Origin: Rhodanobacteraceae bacterium
GTDB lineage: Bacteria > Pseudomonadota > Gammaproteobacteria > Xanthomonadales > SZUA-5
Assembly: GCA_024234055.1 (NCBI GenBank)
Contig: JACKOW010000024.1
Location: 1 to 9,818, forward strand
Direction of reading: 5' to 3'
Length of the DNA stretch: 9,818 bases
In this document: piece after piece, positions 1 through 6,281 of the stretch
How positions within the stretch are numbered: position 1 is the stretch's first letter
How the letters are laid out: each line of letters opens with the position of its first letter
Position numbers and translations under genes: made by a program
The notes under the pieces: model-generated
Database searches by the model: none
What the model saw: only the letters and a program-made list of their open reading frames with translations
What the model was told of the DNA's origin: nothing

Positions 1-411
1 GTCGCTCCTTTCCGCGCCTTCCTGCAGCAACGCCTGGCCGAGGGCGCCAGCGGACGGCACTGGCTGTTCTTCGGCCATCGTCATCTGCGTCGCGAGTTTC
101 TCTATCAGACCGAATGGCTGAGCGCCCTCAAGCGCGGCCAGCTGCAGCGGCTGGATGTGGCCTTCTCGCGCGATCAGCCCGAACGCCGCTATGTGCAGCA
201 CGTGCTGGCGGAGCAGGCCCGTGAATGGGTCAGCTGGATTGACGCCGGCGCCCATCTCTATGTGTGCGGCGATGCCAGGCGCATGGCCCGCGACGTCGAG
301 CAGGCGCTGATCGAGTCCATTGCCCGTATTCGCGGCATCGACGCCGAGGCCGCCAGCGATGAGCTGGATGCGCTGGCCAGCGCCGGGCGCTACCAGCGGG
401 ATGTGTATTGA
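1..411 (+). CDS. cysJ: NADPH-sulfite reductase flavoprotein subunit (CysJ), C-terminal part
   Basis: This is the last 136 codons of the diflavin reductase subunit of assimilatory sulfite reductase; the start and the FMN and most FAD domains lie before the window. CysJ passes electrons from NADPH through FAD and FMN to CysI in the cytoplasm. The visible part is the NADPH-binding half of the ferredoxin-reductase-like domain: a PFRAF stretch at the window edge, HWLFFGHRH, FLYQTEWL, the FSRDQ motif, LYVCGDARRMARDV with the conserved CGD, and the family-typical end RYQRDVY. All align closely with Escherichia coli CysJ from memory. The gene is followed by cysI after 156 bases, which is long for this pair because a REPIN sits in the gap. 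Identification is confident. A related diflavin reductase is unlikely given the neighbours and the C-terminal tyrosine ending. Confidence 0.95.
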   Translation, partial: VAPFRAFLQQRLAEGASGRHWLFFGHRHLRREFLYQTEWLSALKRGQLQRLDVAFSRDQPERRYVQHVLAEQAREWVSWIDAGAHLYVCGDARRMARDVEQALIESIARIRGIDAEAASDELDALASAGRYQRDVY

Positions 412-439
412 GATGAGCATGAATCATATGACGACATTC

Positions 440-542
440 GTAGGTCACGTTGCCGGCTTCATCGGCTACGTGACATCGGCCGGCCACGAACCTTCTTCGT
501 CACCGATGTCACGTAGATCGCTGCGCGCTCAACGTGACCTAC
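440..542. repeat. REPIN: two inverted GTAG-headed REP elements in the cysJ-cysI gap
   Basis: Two REP-like palindromes face each other. The left one has a GTAG head (440-443) followed by a stem of 444-455 with 463-474, containing one T·T mismatch. The right one is on the other strand, with its GTAG head reading from 542 inward and a stem of 508-514 with 532-538 plus an imperfect inner stem around a TGC loop. The whole also folds as one nested palindrome: 439-452 pairs perfectly with 530-543 (14 bp), 466-479 pairs perfectly with 503-516 (14 bp), and 486-490 pairs with 496-500. GTAG heads on the outer ends of an inverted REP pair are the known REPIN arrangement mobilised by RAYT transposases. 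It lies inside a transcribed operon, so it would form a strong RNA hairpin between two cistrons. No RAYT gene is in the window. Confidence 0.88.
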
Positions 543-567
543 GTCATTTTCTTGCCGGCGGCCAGTC

Positions 568-2232
568 ATGAGTGCGGTGTTGTCCCCGGTCGAAACCATC
601 AAGGCCGAGAGCCGCGGTCTGCGCGGTACTCTGGTCGAGAGCCTGGCCGACGCCTGGACCGGCGCCCTGCGCGAGCCCGACCAGACCCTGCTCAAGTTCC
701 ATGGCAGCTACCAGCAGGATGATCGCGATCTGCGCGAGGAACGCGCCGAGCAGAAGCTGGAGCCGAACTACTCCTTCATGATCCGCACGCGCACGCCGGG
801 CGGCGTGGTCAGCCCGGCGCAATGGCTGGCTTTTGATGCCATCGCCCGTCGCTACGGCGGCGGCAGCCTGCGGCTGACCACGCGTCAGGCGATCCAGCTG
901 CACGGGGTCATCAAGCGCGAACTCAAGGCTACCTTGCAGGCGATCAACCAGAGTCTGATCGACACCATTGCCGCCTGCGGCGACGTCAACCGCAATGTGC
1001 TGGTCTCGGCCAATCCCATCGAAAGCGCGGCCCACGCGCAGGTCTACGCCGACGCCGTGGCCCTCTCCGAGGCGCTGCTGCCGAAAACCCGCGCCTATCA
1101 CGAGATCTGGCTGGACGAAGAGCCGGTGGCCGGTACGCCCGAACACGAGCCGCTGTACGGTCCCACCTATCTGCCGCGCAAGTTCAAGACTGCCTTCGTG
1201 GTGCCGCCGCAGAACGATGTCGACGTCTATGCCCACGATCTCGGCTATGTGGCCATCGTTGAGGACGGCGTGGTGCTGGGCTACAACGTCACGGTCGGCG
1301 GCGGCCTGGGCATGACCCACGGCGATGCCCGCACCTACGCCCGCGCCGCGAGTGTGCTCGGTTATGTGCCGCGTGGCCGCGAGATCGCGGTCGCCGAAGC
1401 AGTGCTGACCACCCAGCGCGACCATGGCGACCGCGCCGATCGCCGCCTGAGCCGGCTCAAGTACACCATCGACCGCCTCGGCGTGGACTGGTTCAGGGCC
1501 GAGGTCGAGCGCCGCAGCGGCGTCGCTTTCGAAGCCGCCAGACCGGTCCGATTCACGGCCCGCGGCGACCGCTTCGGCTGGATCCAGGGCAGCGATGGTC
1601 GCTGGCATCTGACCCTGCGTCTGTCGGCCGGCCGCATTGCCGATCGCCACGACGGCCAGCTGCTCAGCGCCCTGCGGCAGATCGCCGAAGTGCATCGCGG
1701 CGACTTCCGCATCACCGCCAATCAGAACCTGATCGTGGCCGGCATCGCCCCCGAGGACCGCCCCGAGATCGAGCGATTGTTCATCGACACCGGGCTCGCC
1801 GAGTTGCTGCAGCGCAGTCCGCTGGAACTGAATGCGCTGGCCTGCGTGGCGCTGCCGACCTGCCCGCTGGCGATGGCCGAAGCCGAGCGTTATCTGAAGG
1901 AATTCAGCGCCCAGGTACAGGCGCTGCTGGCCCGCCACGGCGTGCCCGATGAGTCGGTCAGCCTGCGCCTGTCTGGCTGCCCGAATGGCTGCTCGCGCCC
2001 CTATCTGGCCGAGATTGCCCTCGTCGGCAAGGCGCCGGGTCGCTACAACCTGCAGCTGGGCGGCGACGCCTTCGGCGAGCGCCTCAATCGCCTCTACCGC
2101 GAAAACATCGACGTGCCCGAGATCCTGCGCGTGCTCGATCAGAGCTTCGCGCGCTGGCTGGCCGAGCGCCACCCGGCCGAGGCCTTCGGCGATTTTGCCC
2201 ACCGTGTACTGCTGACGGAGACGGCCACGTGA
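568..2232 (+). CDS. cysI: Sulfite reductase hemoprotein beta subunit (CysI)
   Basis: This 554-residue protein (E. coli CysI is 570) reduces sulfite to sulfide by six electrons at a coupled siroheme-4Fe-4S centre, with CysJ as partner. The four cluster ligands are visible: Cys426 and Cys432 (CX5C), then Cys471 and Cys475 in SGCPNGC. Their spacing is the same as in E. coli (434, 440, 479, 483). Anion- and siroheme-contacting basic residues are also present: an Arg in RTRTPGG (about 75), Arg142 in GDVNRNV, and Lys205 and Lys207 in PRKFK. Both halves of the internally duplicated nitrite/sulfite reductase fold are complete. The ATG at 568 gives the expected N-terminus, but no convincing Shine-Dalgarno is seen before it, so it may depend on coupling or on the structure created by the REPIN. 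The stop overlaps the cysH start. Confidence 0.97.
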   Translation: MSAVLSPVETIKAESRGLRGTLVESLADAWTGALREPDQTLLKFHGSYQQDDRDLREERAEQKLEPNYSFMIRTRTPGGVVSPAQWLAFDAIARRYGGGSLRLTTRQAIQLHGVIKRELKATLQAINQSLIDTIAACGDVNRNVLVSANPIESAAHAQVYADAVALSEALLPKTRAYHEIWLDEEPVAGTPEHEPLYGPTYLPRKFKTAFVVPPQNDVDVYAHDLGYVAIVEDGVVLGYNVTVGGGLGMTHGDARTYARAASVLGYVPRGREIAVAEAVLTTQRDHGDRADRRLSRLKYTIDRLGVDWFRAEVERRSGVAFEAARPVRFTARGDRFGWIQGSDGRWHLTLRLSAGRIADRHDGQLLSALRQIAEVHRGDFRITANQNLIVAGIAPEDRPEIERLFIDTGLAELLQRSPLELNALACVALPTCPLAMAEAERYLKEFSAQVQALLARHGVPDESVSLRLSGCPNGCSRPYLAEIALVGKAPGRYNLQLGGDAFGERLNRLYRENIDVPEILRVLDQSFARWLAERHPAEAFGDFAHRVLLTETAT

Positions 2233-2927
2233 GTGCCCTCAGAAAGATCGTCACGCTCGATGACAGCCAACTCGCCCGGCTCGACGCCGGCGCGCGCGTG
2301 GAACAGGCCTTGGCACAGCTGCCCGGCAATCACGCCCTCAGTTCCAGCTTCGGCGCGCAATCGGCCGTGATGCTGCATCTGGTGAACGAGCGCGCGCCGG
2401 GTATCCCGGTGATCCTGATCGACACTGGCTATCTGTTTCCCGAGACCTACCAGTTCATCGACCAGCTCAGCTCCAGGCTCCATCTGAATCTCAAGGTCTA
2501 TCGGGCCGACACCAGCCCCGGCTGGCAGGAAGCGCGCTACGGCAAGCTCTGGGAGCAGGGCGTGGCCGGGCTCGATCGCTACCATCAGATCAACAAGATC
2601 GAACCGATGCAGCGGGCGCTGGCCGAGCTGGATATCGGCACCTGGTTCGCCGGCCTGCGCCGCAGTCAGGCCAGCACACGCAGCGATACGCCCTTCCTGA
2701 GCTGGCGCCAGGGTCGAGCCAAGGTCCACCCGATCGCCGACTGGAGCGATCGAGAGATCTTCACCTACCTCAGCAAACACCGCTTGCCCTACCACCCACT
2801 GTGGGCGCGCGGCTATGTCTCCATCGGCGATGTCCATTCCACGACACCGCTGGGCAGCGGCATGCGCGAGGAAGACACCCGTTTCGGTGGCATCAAGCGC
2901 GAGTGCGGGTTGCATACGGAGCTGTAG
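2229..2927 (+). CDS. cysH: Phosphoadenosine phosphosulfate (PAPS) reductase, thioredoxin-type
   Basis: This 232-residue PAPS reductase (E. coli CysH is 244) releases sulfite from PAPS, feeding CysJI. It starts at GTG 2229, which shares bases with the cysI stop (GTGA overlap), so translational coupling is likely. Seen in the protein are the adenylyl-binding SSSFGAQS loop (38-45), IDTGYLFPETY (about 64-74), GLRRSQ, the DWSDREIF segment, and the catalytic C-terminal ECGLH with Cys226. Cys226 is the only cysteine in the protein. APS reductases of the assimilatory type carry extra cysteine pairs for a 4Fe-4S cluster, so this enzyme should use PAPS and thioredoxin or glutaredoxin. That implies an APS kinase (CysC or CysNC) elsewhere in the genome, since none is in the window. 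No clear terminator follows. Confidence 0.96.
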   Translation: MSALRKIVTLDDSQLARLDAGARVEQALAQLPGNHALSSSFGAQSAVMLHLVNERAPGIPVILIDTGYLFPETYQFIDQLSSRLHLNLKVYRADTSPGWQEARYGKLWEQGVAGLDRYHQINKIEPMQRALAELDIGTWFAGLRRSQASTRSDTPFLSWRQGRAKVHPIADWSDREIFTYLSKHRLPYHPLWARGYVSIGDVHSTTPLGSGMREEDTRFGGIKRECGLHTEL

Positions 2928-3009
2928 CGAGTAGCGAGTGCCGTTCGCCCTTGGCGGTGCGCCTATTTGCGCATCAAACTGGCGGCGATCTCGCGGTTTC
3001 CCATTTTGT

Positions 3010-3121
3010 CCGCAAAAGACGCAAAGGACGCGAAGGTTTCAATGGTTGTCCGGCTGAACACGATGCCTGGCGACACCACCAACCGAAGCCTTGGAATCGC
3101 CTTACTTTGCGTCCTTTGCGG
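3010..3121. repeat. Inverted pair of CGCAAAGGA-type 9-bp tandem repeats
   Basis: Three 9-bp units, CGCAAAAGA, CGCAAAGGA and CGCGAAGGT, lie in tandem at 3011-3037. The complementary pattern occurs at 3105-3121, so that 3010-3026 and 3105-3121 form a 17-bp inverted repeat with one mismatch around a 78-base interior. The interior (3027-3104) shows no convincing gene. The rest of the gap from the cysH stop to 3173 also shows nothing I can support. The structure resembles small dispersed intergenic repeats. A role as cysH transcript end is possible but the long loop makes it a poor terminator. Confidence 0.6.
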
Positions 3122-3173
3122 AAAAGGTTTGATTCAACTGCTTGCGGCCAGTTTGGTGAGAGCGAGCGCTGCA

Positions 3174-3446
3174 CGCGATGCGTTGGTCGTCGTCAATGAA
3201 TTAGTCCGGGCAAGCCGCAGGCGCACCCGGGTCGGCGGCGCGAAGATCAACAGCGCCGAGTGCAACTCGGCGATCCCGGCGGCGACCTGTGGGAGCGGGC
3301 TCTGCCCGCGATGCTTTGGTCGTCGGCAGTGGAGTAGCCCGGGCAAGCCAAGGCGCACCCGGGTCGGCGGGGCGAAGATCAACAGCGCCGAGTACAACTC
3401 GGCGATCCCAGCGGCGACCTGTGGGAGCGGGCTCTGCCCGCGATGC
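3174..3446. repeat. Tandem array of ~132-bp composite units with REP-like hairpins
   Basis: Two units, 3174-3306 (133 bp) and 3307-3438 (132 bp), are about 90% identical, and a third begins at 3439 and loses similarity after a few bases. Each unit contains three palindromes in the same order. The first is a CCCGGG-bounded element, which in unit 2 has a GTAG head at 3334-3337 and arms at 3338-3343 and 3358-3363. The second is a perfect 8-bp stem CGCCGAGT/ACTCGGCG (3254-3272 and 3386-3404). The third is a GCGGGC-TCT-GCCCGC hairpin preceded by GGGA (3295-3309 and 3427-3441). The last resembles the GGGAGCGGGC REP sequences common in Pseudomonas and relatives. Several reading frames run through the units but have no start signal or known domain, so I treat the region as non-coding. 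Confidence 0.9.
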
Positions 3447-3455
3447 TCTGATGCA

Positions 3456-3475
3456 CCCGCACGTTCCCATGCGGG
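3456..3475 (-). terminator. Possible hairpin at the 3' end of the CysB-like gene
   Basis: CCCGCA (3456-3461) pairs with TGCGGG (3470-3475) around an 8-base loop. It lies about 20 bases beyond the stop of the leftward LysR-family gene. There is no T-tract after it on the - strand, so it may instead be a further repeat fragment at the edge of the tandem array. Confidence 0.3.
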
Positions 3476-3495
3476 CGCTTGCTCCGCGGTAGCCC

Positions 3496-4488
3496 CTAGA
3501 TCGCCACGCGGCTCGCAAGGTCCAGGCTCTCACCCTTGAACCAGTCGGCCTCCGGGAAATTTGCCTTCTCCAGCCCCGCCAGCACCCGCCGAAGCGCCGC
3601 CAGATCCAGCTTGGGCGCCAGTCCGCGCAGCAATCCCAGCGTGTAGTCGCGTGGCACCCGGTTGGCCGGCAGCAGTGCATAGGTGGTGCAGGGCGCCAGC
3701 GCCATTTCCAGCGGAATGGCACGCACGCCGGGCGGCAGTCGATGGGCAGCGAGGTCGGCGACGATGCCGATGCCGATGCCTTGTTCCACATAGGTGCGGA
3801 TCAGTTCGGCATCACTGGCGGTCACCGCGTAGTCGGGATCCAGGCCTTGATCGGCAAAGGCCTCGGCCAGCGAGGAGCCCGGGCGCACGGTCGACGGATA
3901 GACCAGCAGCGGATGCTGGGCCAGGTCGACCAGTCGCAACACCTTGCGCCTGGCCAGCACATGGGTGGCCGGTACCAGCGCCACCCGGCGCCAGCGGAAC
4001 AGCGGCACCGCCAGCCCGGTTTCGGGTGGCAGGCCGGCGCTGCTCGACAGGGCCACATCGACATCGCCACCGCCCAGCGCCTCGACGATCCGAGCCGGAT
4101 CCGTGGTTTCGATGGCCAGACGCACCCGCGGATAGCGACGGCGCAGCTCACCCAAGGCTTCGGGCAACACGAAGCGCGCCAGCGTGTGGGTGCAGACCAC
4201 GCGCAGCTCGCCATCGGTTTCGGCGCGGGTGTTGGCGGCAAAGGCGCGGATGCTGCGGGCCTGATCAACGATCAGCCGGGCCCGCGCGGTCACTTCGCTG
4301 CCGAGTTCGGTCAGCCCGGTCAGGCGCTTGCCGTTGCGCAGAAACACCGGAAATCCGAGCTCATCTTCGAGCGCCCGCAGCTGCTTGGACAAACCGGGCT
4401 GCGTGGCATGCACGCGCTCTGCCGCCACCGTGAGGTTGAGACCGGCATCGACGATGGCGATCAGATGACGCAGTTGCACCAGGGTCAT
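3496..4488 (-). CDS. CysB-like LysR-family transcriptional regulator
   Basis: This 330-residue protein (E. coli CysB is 324) has an N-terminal winged helix-turn-helix (about 1-62, with LTVAAERVHATQPGLSKQ and LEDELGFPVF) and a C-terminal periplasmic-binding-protein-like effector domain. Several CysB positions are kept at the same numbers: Thr100 and Thr102 in CTHTLARF, and Trp166 in FRWRR. The TASDAELIRTYVEQGIGIGI segment also matches CysB (TATDADVIKTYV in E. coli). CysB binds O-/N-acetylserine and anions such as sulfate and thiosulfate, and activates the cys regulon, so its position between cysJIH and cysG suits that role. One difference stands out: the CysB/Cbl segment that holds Thr202 (FGFTGRS) reads PSTVRPGSS here, placing Arg at 202 in an ungapped alignment. 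It may be CysB itself in this lineage or a paralogue with another ligand, so I leave the symbol empty. Confidence 0.88.
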   Translation of the reverse strand: MTLVQLRHLIAIVDAGLNLTVAAERVHATQPGLSKQLRALEDELGFPVFLRNGKRLTGLTELGSEVTARARLIVDQARSIRAFAANTRAETDGELRVVCTHTLARFVLPEALGELRRRYPRVRLAIETTDPARIVEALGGGDVDVALSSSAGLPPETGLAVPLFRWRRVALVPATHVLARRKVLRLVDLAQHPLLVYPSTVRPGSSLAEAFADQGLDPDYAVTASDAELIRTYVEQGIGIGIVADLAAHRLPPGVRAIPLEMALAPCTTYALLPANRVPRDYTLGLLRGLAPKLDLAALRRVLAGLEKANFPEADWFKGESLDLASRVAI

Positions 4489-4502
4489 GGGATTGGATGT
4501 TT

Positions 4503-4518
4503 AGACGTCTAGACGGCT
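4503..4518. promoter_or_regulatory. Tandem AGACGTCT-type boxes at the regulator's predicted start point
   Basis: A perfect palindromic octamer AGACGTCT (4503-4510; extended palindrome TAGACGTCTA at 4502-4511) is directly followed by a second octamer, AGACGGCT (4511-4518, 7 of 8). Tandem 8-bp AGACGTCT boxes are the binding unit of the methionine repressor MetJ in enteric bacteria. The site begins two bases from the predicted -10 of the leftward regulator gene and covers its likely transcription start, which is a repressor position. Whether a MetJ-like protein exists in this organism is not known from the window. Confidence 0.5.
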
Positions 4519-4519
4519 G

Positions 4520-4548
4520 ATTCTAGGCGGCGTGGTGAGGCGGGGCAA
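4520..4548 (-). promoter_or_regulatory. Predicted sigma-70 promoter of the CysB-like gene
   Basis: On the - strand, TTGCCC (4548-4543) and TAGAAT (4525-4520) are separated by exactly 17 bases. The -10 matches TATAAT at five of six positions and the -35 matches TTGACA at four. The start point would fall near 4512-4514, about 25 bases before the ATG at 4488. The -35 lies in the first imperfect heptamer of the GGGGCAY array, so the repeat contributes part of the promoter. Confidence 0.6.
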
Positions 4549-4622
4549 GGGGCGGGCACGGGGCAAGGGACACGGGGCATGGGGCATGGGGCACGGGGCA
4601 TGGGGCACAGGGCACAGGGCAC
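4542..4622. repeat. GGGGCAY heptamer minisatellite
   Basis: Seven contiguous 7-bp units run from 4574 to 4622: GGGGCAT, GGGGCAT, GGGGCAC, GGGGCAT, GGGGCAC, AGGGCAC, AGGGCAC. Looser copies extend back to 4542. The array sits between the divergent CysB-like gene and cysG. A shorter array of the same unit lies on the other side of cysG at 6236-6256. Confidence 0.93.
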
Positions 4623-4623
4623 G

Positions 4624-4665
4624 CGGCTCTTGTGGGTCCAGACAAGTCTGGACCCACAAGAGCCG
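4624..4665. repeat. Perfect 20-bp inverted repeat with 2-base centre
   Basis: Positions 4624-4643 and 4646-4665 are exact reverse complements, separated by AA. Its core GTCCAGAC-AA-GTCTGGAC recurs in a degenerate form after cysG (6282-6306). It lies between two divergently transcribed genes, so it is not placed as a terminator for either. It could form a cruciform or, if cysG transcription starts upstream, a strong leader hairpin. Confidence 0.95.
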
Positions 4666-4676
4666 AGCCCCGACGA

Positions 4677-4697
4677 CCAACAACCAACAACCAACAA
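4677..4697. repeat. CCAACAA x3 microsatellite
   Basis: Three exact CCAACAA heptamers follow one another directly after the 20-bp inverted repeat. The remaining bases up to the AGACGTCT site include one copy of CATAAGCTCA (4722-4731), repeated at 4767-4776. No gene is visible here. Confidence 0.85.
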
Positions 4698-4751
4698 CCG
4701 ACACCCCATATGCCCCCAAGGCATAAGCTCACACTCACAGCTCATTTCTAC

Positions 4752-4767
4752 AGACGTCTACACGTCC
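4752..4767. promoter_or_regulatory. Second AGACGTCT site, 36 bases before the cysG start
   Basis: A perfect AGACGTCT octamer (4752-4759) is followed directly by ACACGTCC (4760-4767, 6 of 8), the same tandem arrangement as at 4503-4518. It is flanked by two copies of CATAAGCTCA 45 bases apart, each a weak -10-like sequence. I see no good -35, so the cysG promoter cannot be fixed. Confidence 0.4.
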
Positions 4768-4802
4768 ATAAGCTCAAATCCTCCCGAATCCTGGCGGCGC
4801 TC

Positions 4803-6224
4803 ATGAACCTGTATCCGCTGTTTGCCGACCTCAAGGACCGGCGTGTGCTGGTGATCGGTGCCGGAAACGTCGCCGAGCGCAAGATCGAGATGCTGCTGCG
4901 AGCCGGGGCCGAAGTTGATGTGGTGGCGACGCGGCTGACGCCACTGCTGGCGCAATGCAGGCGCGATGGACGCCTGCAGCATCGGGCCTTGCAGTTCACG
5001 CCGCAGCAGCTCGACGGCGTCTGGCTGGTGGTGGCGGCGACCGATGACCCGGCCTTGAACCGGCGGGTGGCCGAGGCCGCAGGCCGGCGTCAGATCTGGG
5101 TCAATGTCGTCGATGACGCGCCGCTGTCCAGCTTTCAGGTGCCGGCCGTCATTGACCGCTCCCCGCTCATGATCGCGGTGTCCTCCGGTGGCAGCGCACC
5201 GATGCTGGCCCGGCTGGTGCGTGAGCGCCTGGAGCGTTGGCTGACACCTTCGTTGGGCGTACTGGCGGGCTTGTTCGATCGTTGCCGCACGCGCATCCGC
5301 GCGGCCTTTCCCGATCTGGGGCGGCGCCGCGCCTTTTACGATGAACTGCTGCAGGGACAGGTTTCGGCACTGGTCGACGCCGGGCGCGTGGCCGAGGCAG
5401 AACAGGAGCTGTTGCGCACCTTGGCCCAGCCCGCCGCGGCAAGGCGCGGTCGGGTGATCCTGGTAGGCGCCGGCCCGGGCGCGGCCGGCTTGCTGACGCT
5501 GGACGCGCTGCGGGCGCTGCAGCAGGCCGATGTGATCCTGCACGATCAGCTGGTCAGCGCCGAAGTGCTGGAATTGGCTCGCCGCGACGCCGAGCGCATC
5601 GCCGTCGGCAAGCACGGCCATGGACACAGTACCGCCCAGGAAGACATCCATGCCCTGATGATCGCGCATGCGCGCCGTGGTCAGGTGGTCGTACGCCTGA
5701 AGGGCGGTGATCCCTTTGTGTTCGGCCGCGGCGGTGAGGAACTCGAAGCGCTGCGCGCAGCGGGCATTGCCTATGCGGTCGTGCCGGGGATCACCGCAGC
5801 GGTGGCCTGCGCCGCCTATGCCGGCATCCCGCTGACCCATCGTGACCACGCCCAGTCGGTGCGCCTGGCCACCGCCCATTGCGCCCGCTCCATCGATACC
5901 CTGGATTGGCGCGCTCTGGCCGTGGAGCGCCAGACCCTGGCGCTGTACATGGCCAGGGCGCAACTGGACATCGTGCGCCAACGGCTGCTCGAACACGGCC
6001 GCAGCGCCGATACCCCGGTGGCGCTGGTCGAGAACGGCTCGCGCCGCGAACAGCGGGTCATCGTCGGCACGCTGGCGGAATTGCCGGAACTGGCGCGCGA
6101 TCACCAGCTGAAATCACCGTCGTTGCTGTACATCGGTGAGGTTGCGGCATTGGCCAGCGAACTCGGCTGGTTTGGGCAGGCGCCCATTGAGGGCCGGCTT
6201 GCGGCGATGGCGGCAGCTGCGTAG
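4803..6224 (+). CDS. cysG: Siroheme synthase, trifunctional (CysG)
   Basis: This 473-residue protein (E. coli CysG is 457) turns uroporphyrinogen III into siroheme, the cofactor of CysI. It combines three activities: SAM-dependent bismethylation to precorrin-2, NAD-dependent dehydrogenation, and iron chelation. The N-terminal part carries the Rossmann VLVIGAGNVAERK, the catalytic NVVDD with Asp104, and VSSGGS with Ser128, both at the E. coli numbers. The C-terminal uroporphyrinogen methyltransferase begins at about 215 with VILVGAGPGAAGLLTL and has Asp248 (DQLVS), Lys270 (VGK), VVRLKGGDPFVFGRGGEE, VVPGITAA and Met383 (E. coli Met382). The start at 4803 gives the family N-terminus MNLYPLFADL. 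The frame stays open upstream, but that part crosses the repeats. No good Shine-Dalgarno is seen. A REP and a minisatellite follow the gene. Confidence 0.96.
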   Translation: MNLYPLFADLKDRRVLVIGAGNVAERKIEMLLRAGAEVDVVATRLTPLLAQCRRDGRLQHRALQFTPQQLDGVWLVVAATDDPALNRRVAEAAGRRQIWVNVVDDAPLSSFQVPAVIDRSPLMIAVSSGGSAPMLARLVRERLERWLTPSLGVLAGLFDRCRTRIRAAFPDLGRRRAFYDELLQGQVSALVDAGRVAEAEQELLRTLAQPAAARRGRVILVGAGPGAAGLLTLDALRALQQADVILHDQLVSAEVLELARRDAERIAVGKHGHGHSTAQEDIHALMIAHARRGQVVVRLKGGDPFVFGRGGEELEALRAAGIAYAVVPGITAAVACAAYAGIPLTHRDHAQSVRLATAHCARSIDTLDWRALAVERQTLALYMARAQLDIVRQRLLEHGRSADTPVALVENGSRREQRVIVGTLAELPELARDHQLKSPSLLYIGEVAALASELGWFGQAPIEGRLAAMAAAA

Positions 6225-6235
6225 GCAGGGGCGAC

Positions 6236-6263
6236 GGGGCACGGGGCACGGGGCACGGGGAAA
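6236..6263. repeat. Short GGGGCAC heptamer array after cysG
   Basis: Three exact GGGGCAC units (6236-6256) are followed by GGGGAAA. This is the same unit and strand as the array before cysG. Confidence 0.88.
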
Positions 6264-6281
6264 GGCTACGGGCTTCGGTCG

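Noticed and set aside
544..2202. A 552-codon open frame on the - strand opposite cysI
   Set aside because: It lies almost exactly antisense to a gene with all four cluster cysteines. Its Gln/His/Ala-rich composition is the usual by-product of high-GC codon use, and it shows no domain.
2229..2927. APS reductase rather than PAPS reductase
   Set aside because: Only one cysteine is present, so the cluster-binding cysteine pairs of assimilatory APS reductases are missing.
3174..3446. A CRISPR array
   Set aside because: The repeated unit is ~132 bp and near-identical throughout, with no short repeat and unique spacers and no cas gene.
2967..3539. Overlapping open frames of up to about 190 codons in the cysH-regulator gap
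   Set aside because: They translate the tandem repeat units, giving repeated peptide strings on both strands, with no start signal or domain. The repeat explains them.
4624..4665. Terminal inverted repeats of an insertion sequence
   Set aside because: The arms are separated by only two bases, with no transposase or target duplication seen.
4632..4802. An upstream in-frame start that would extend CysG by 57 residues
   Set aside because: The extension is translated from the inverted repeat and the CCAACAA array and resembles no CysG. The start at 4803 gives the family N-terminus.
4489..4802. A SAM or other riboswitch before cysG
   Set aside because: The region is made of simple repeats and one hairpin. 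I find no multi-helix conserved core.
4758..6104. A 448-codon open frame on the - strand opposite cysG
   Set aside because: Same antisense effect. CysG on the + strand has all catalytic residues at the family positions.
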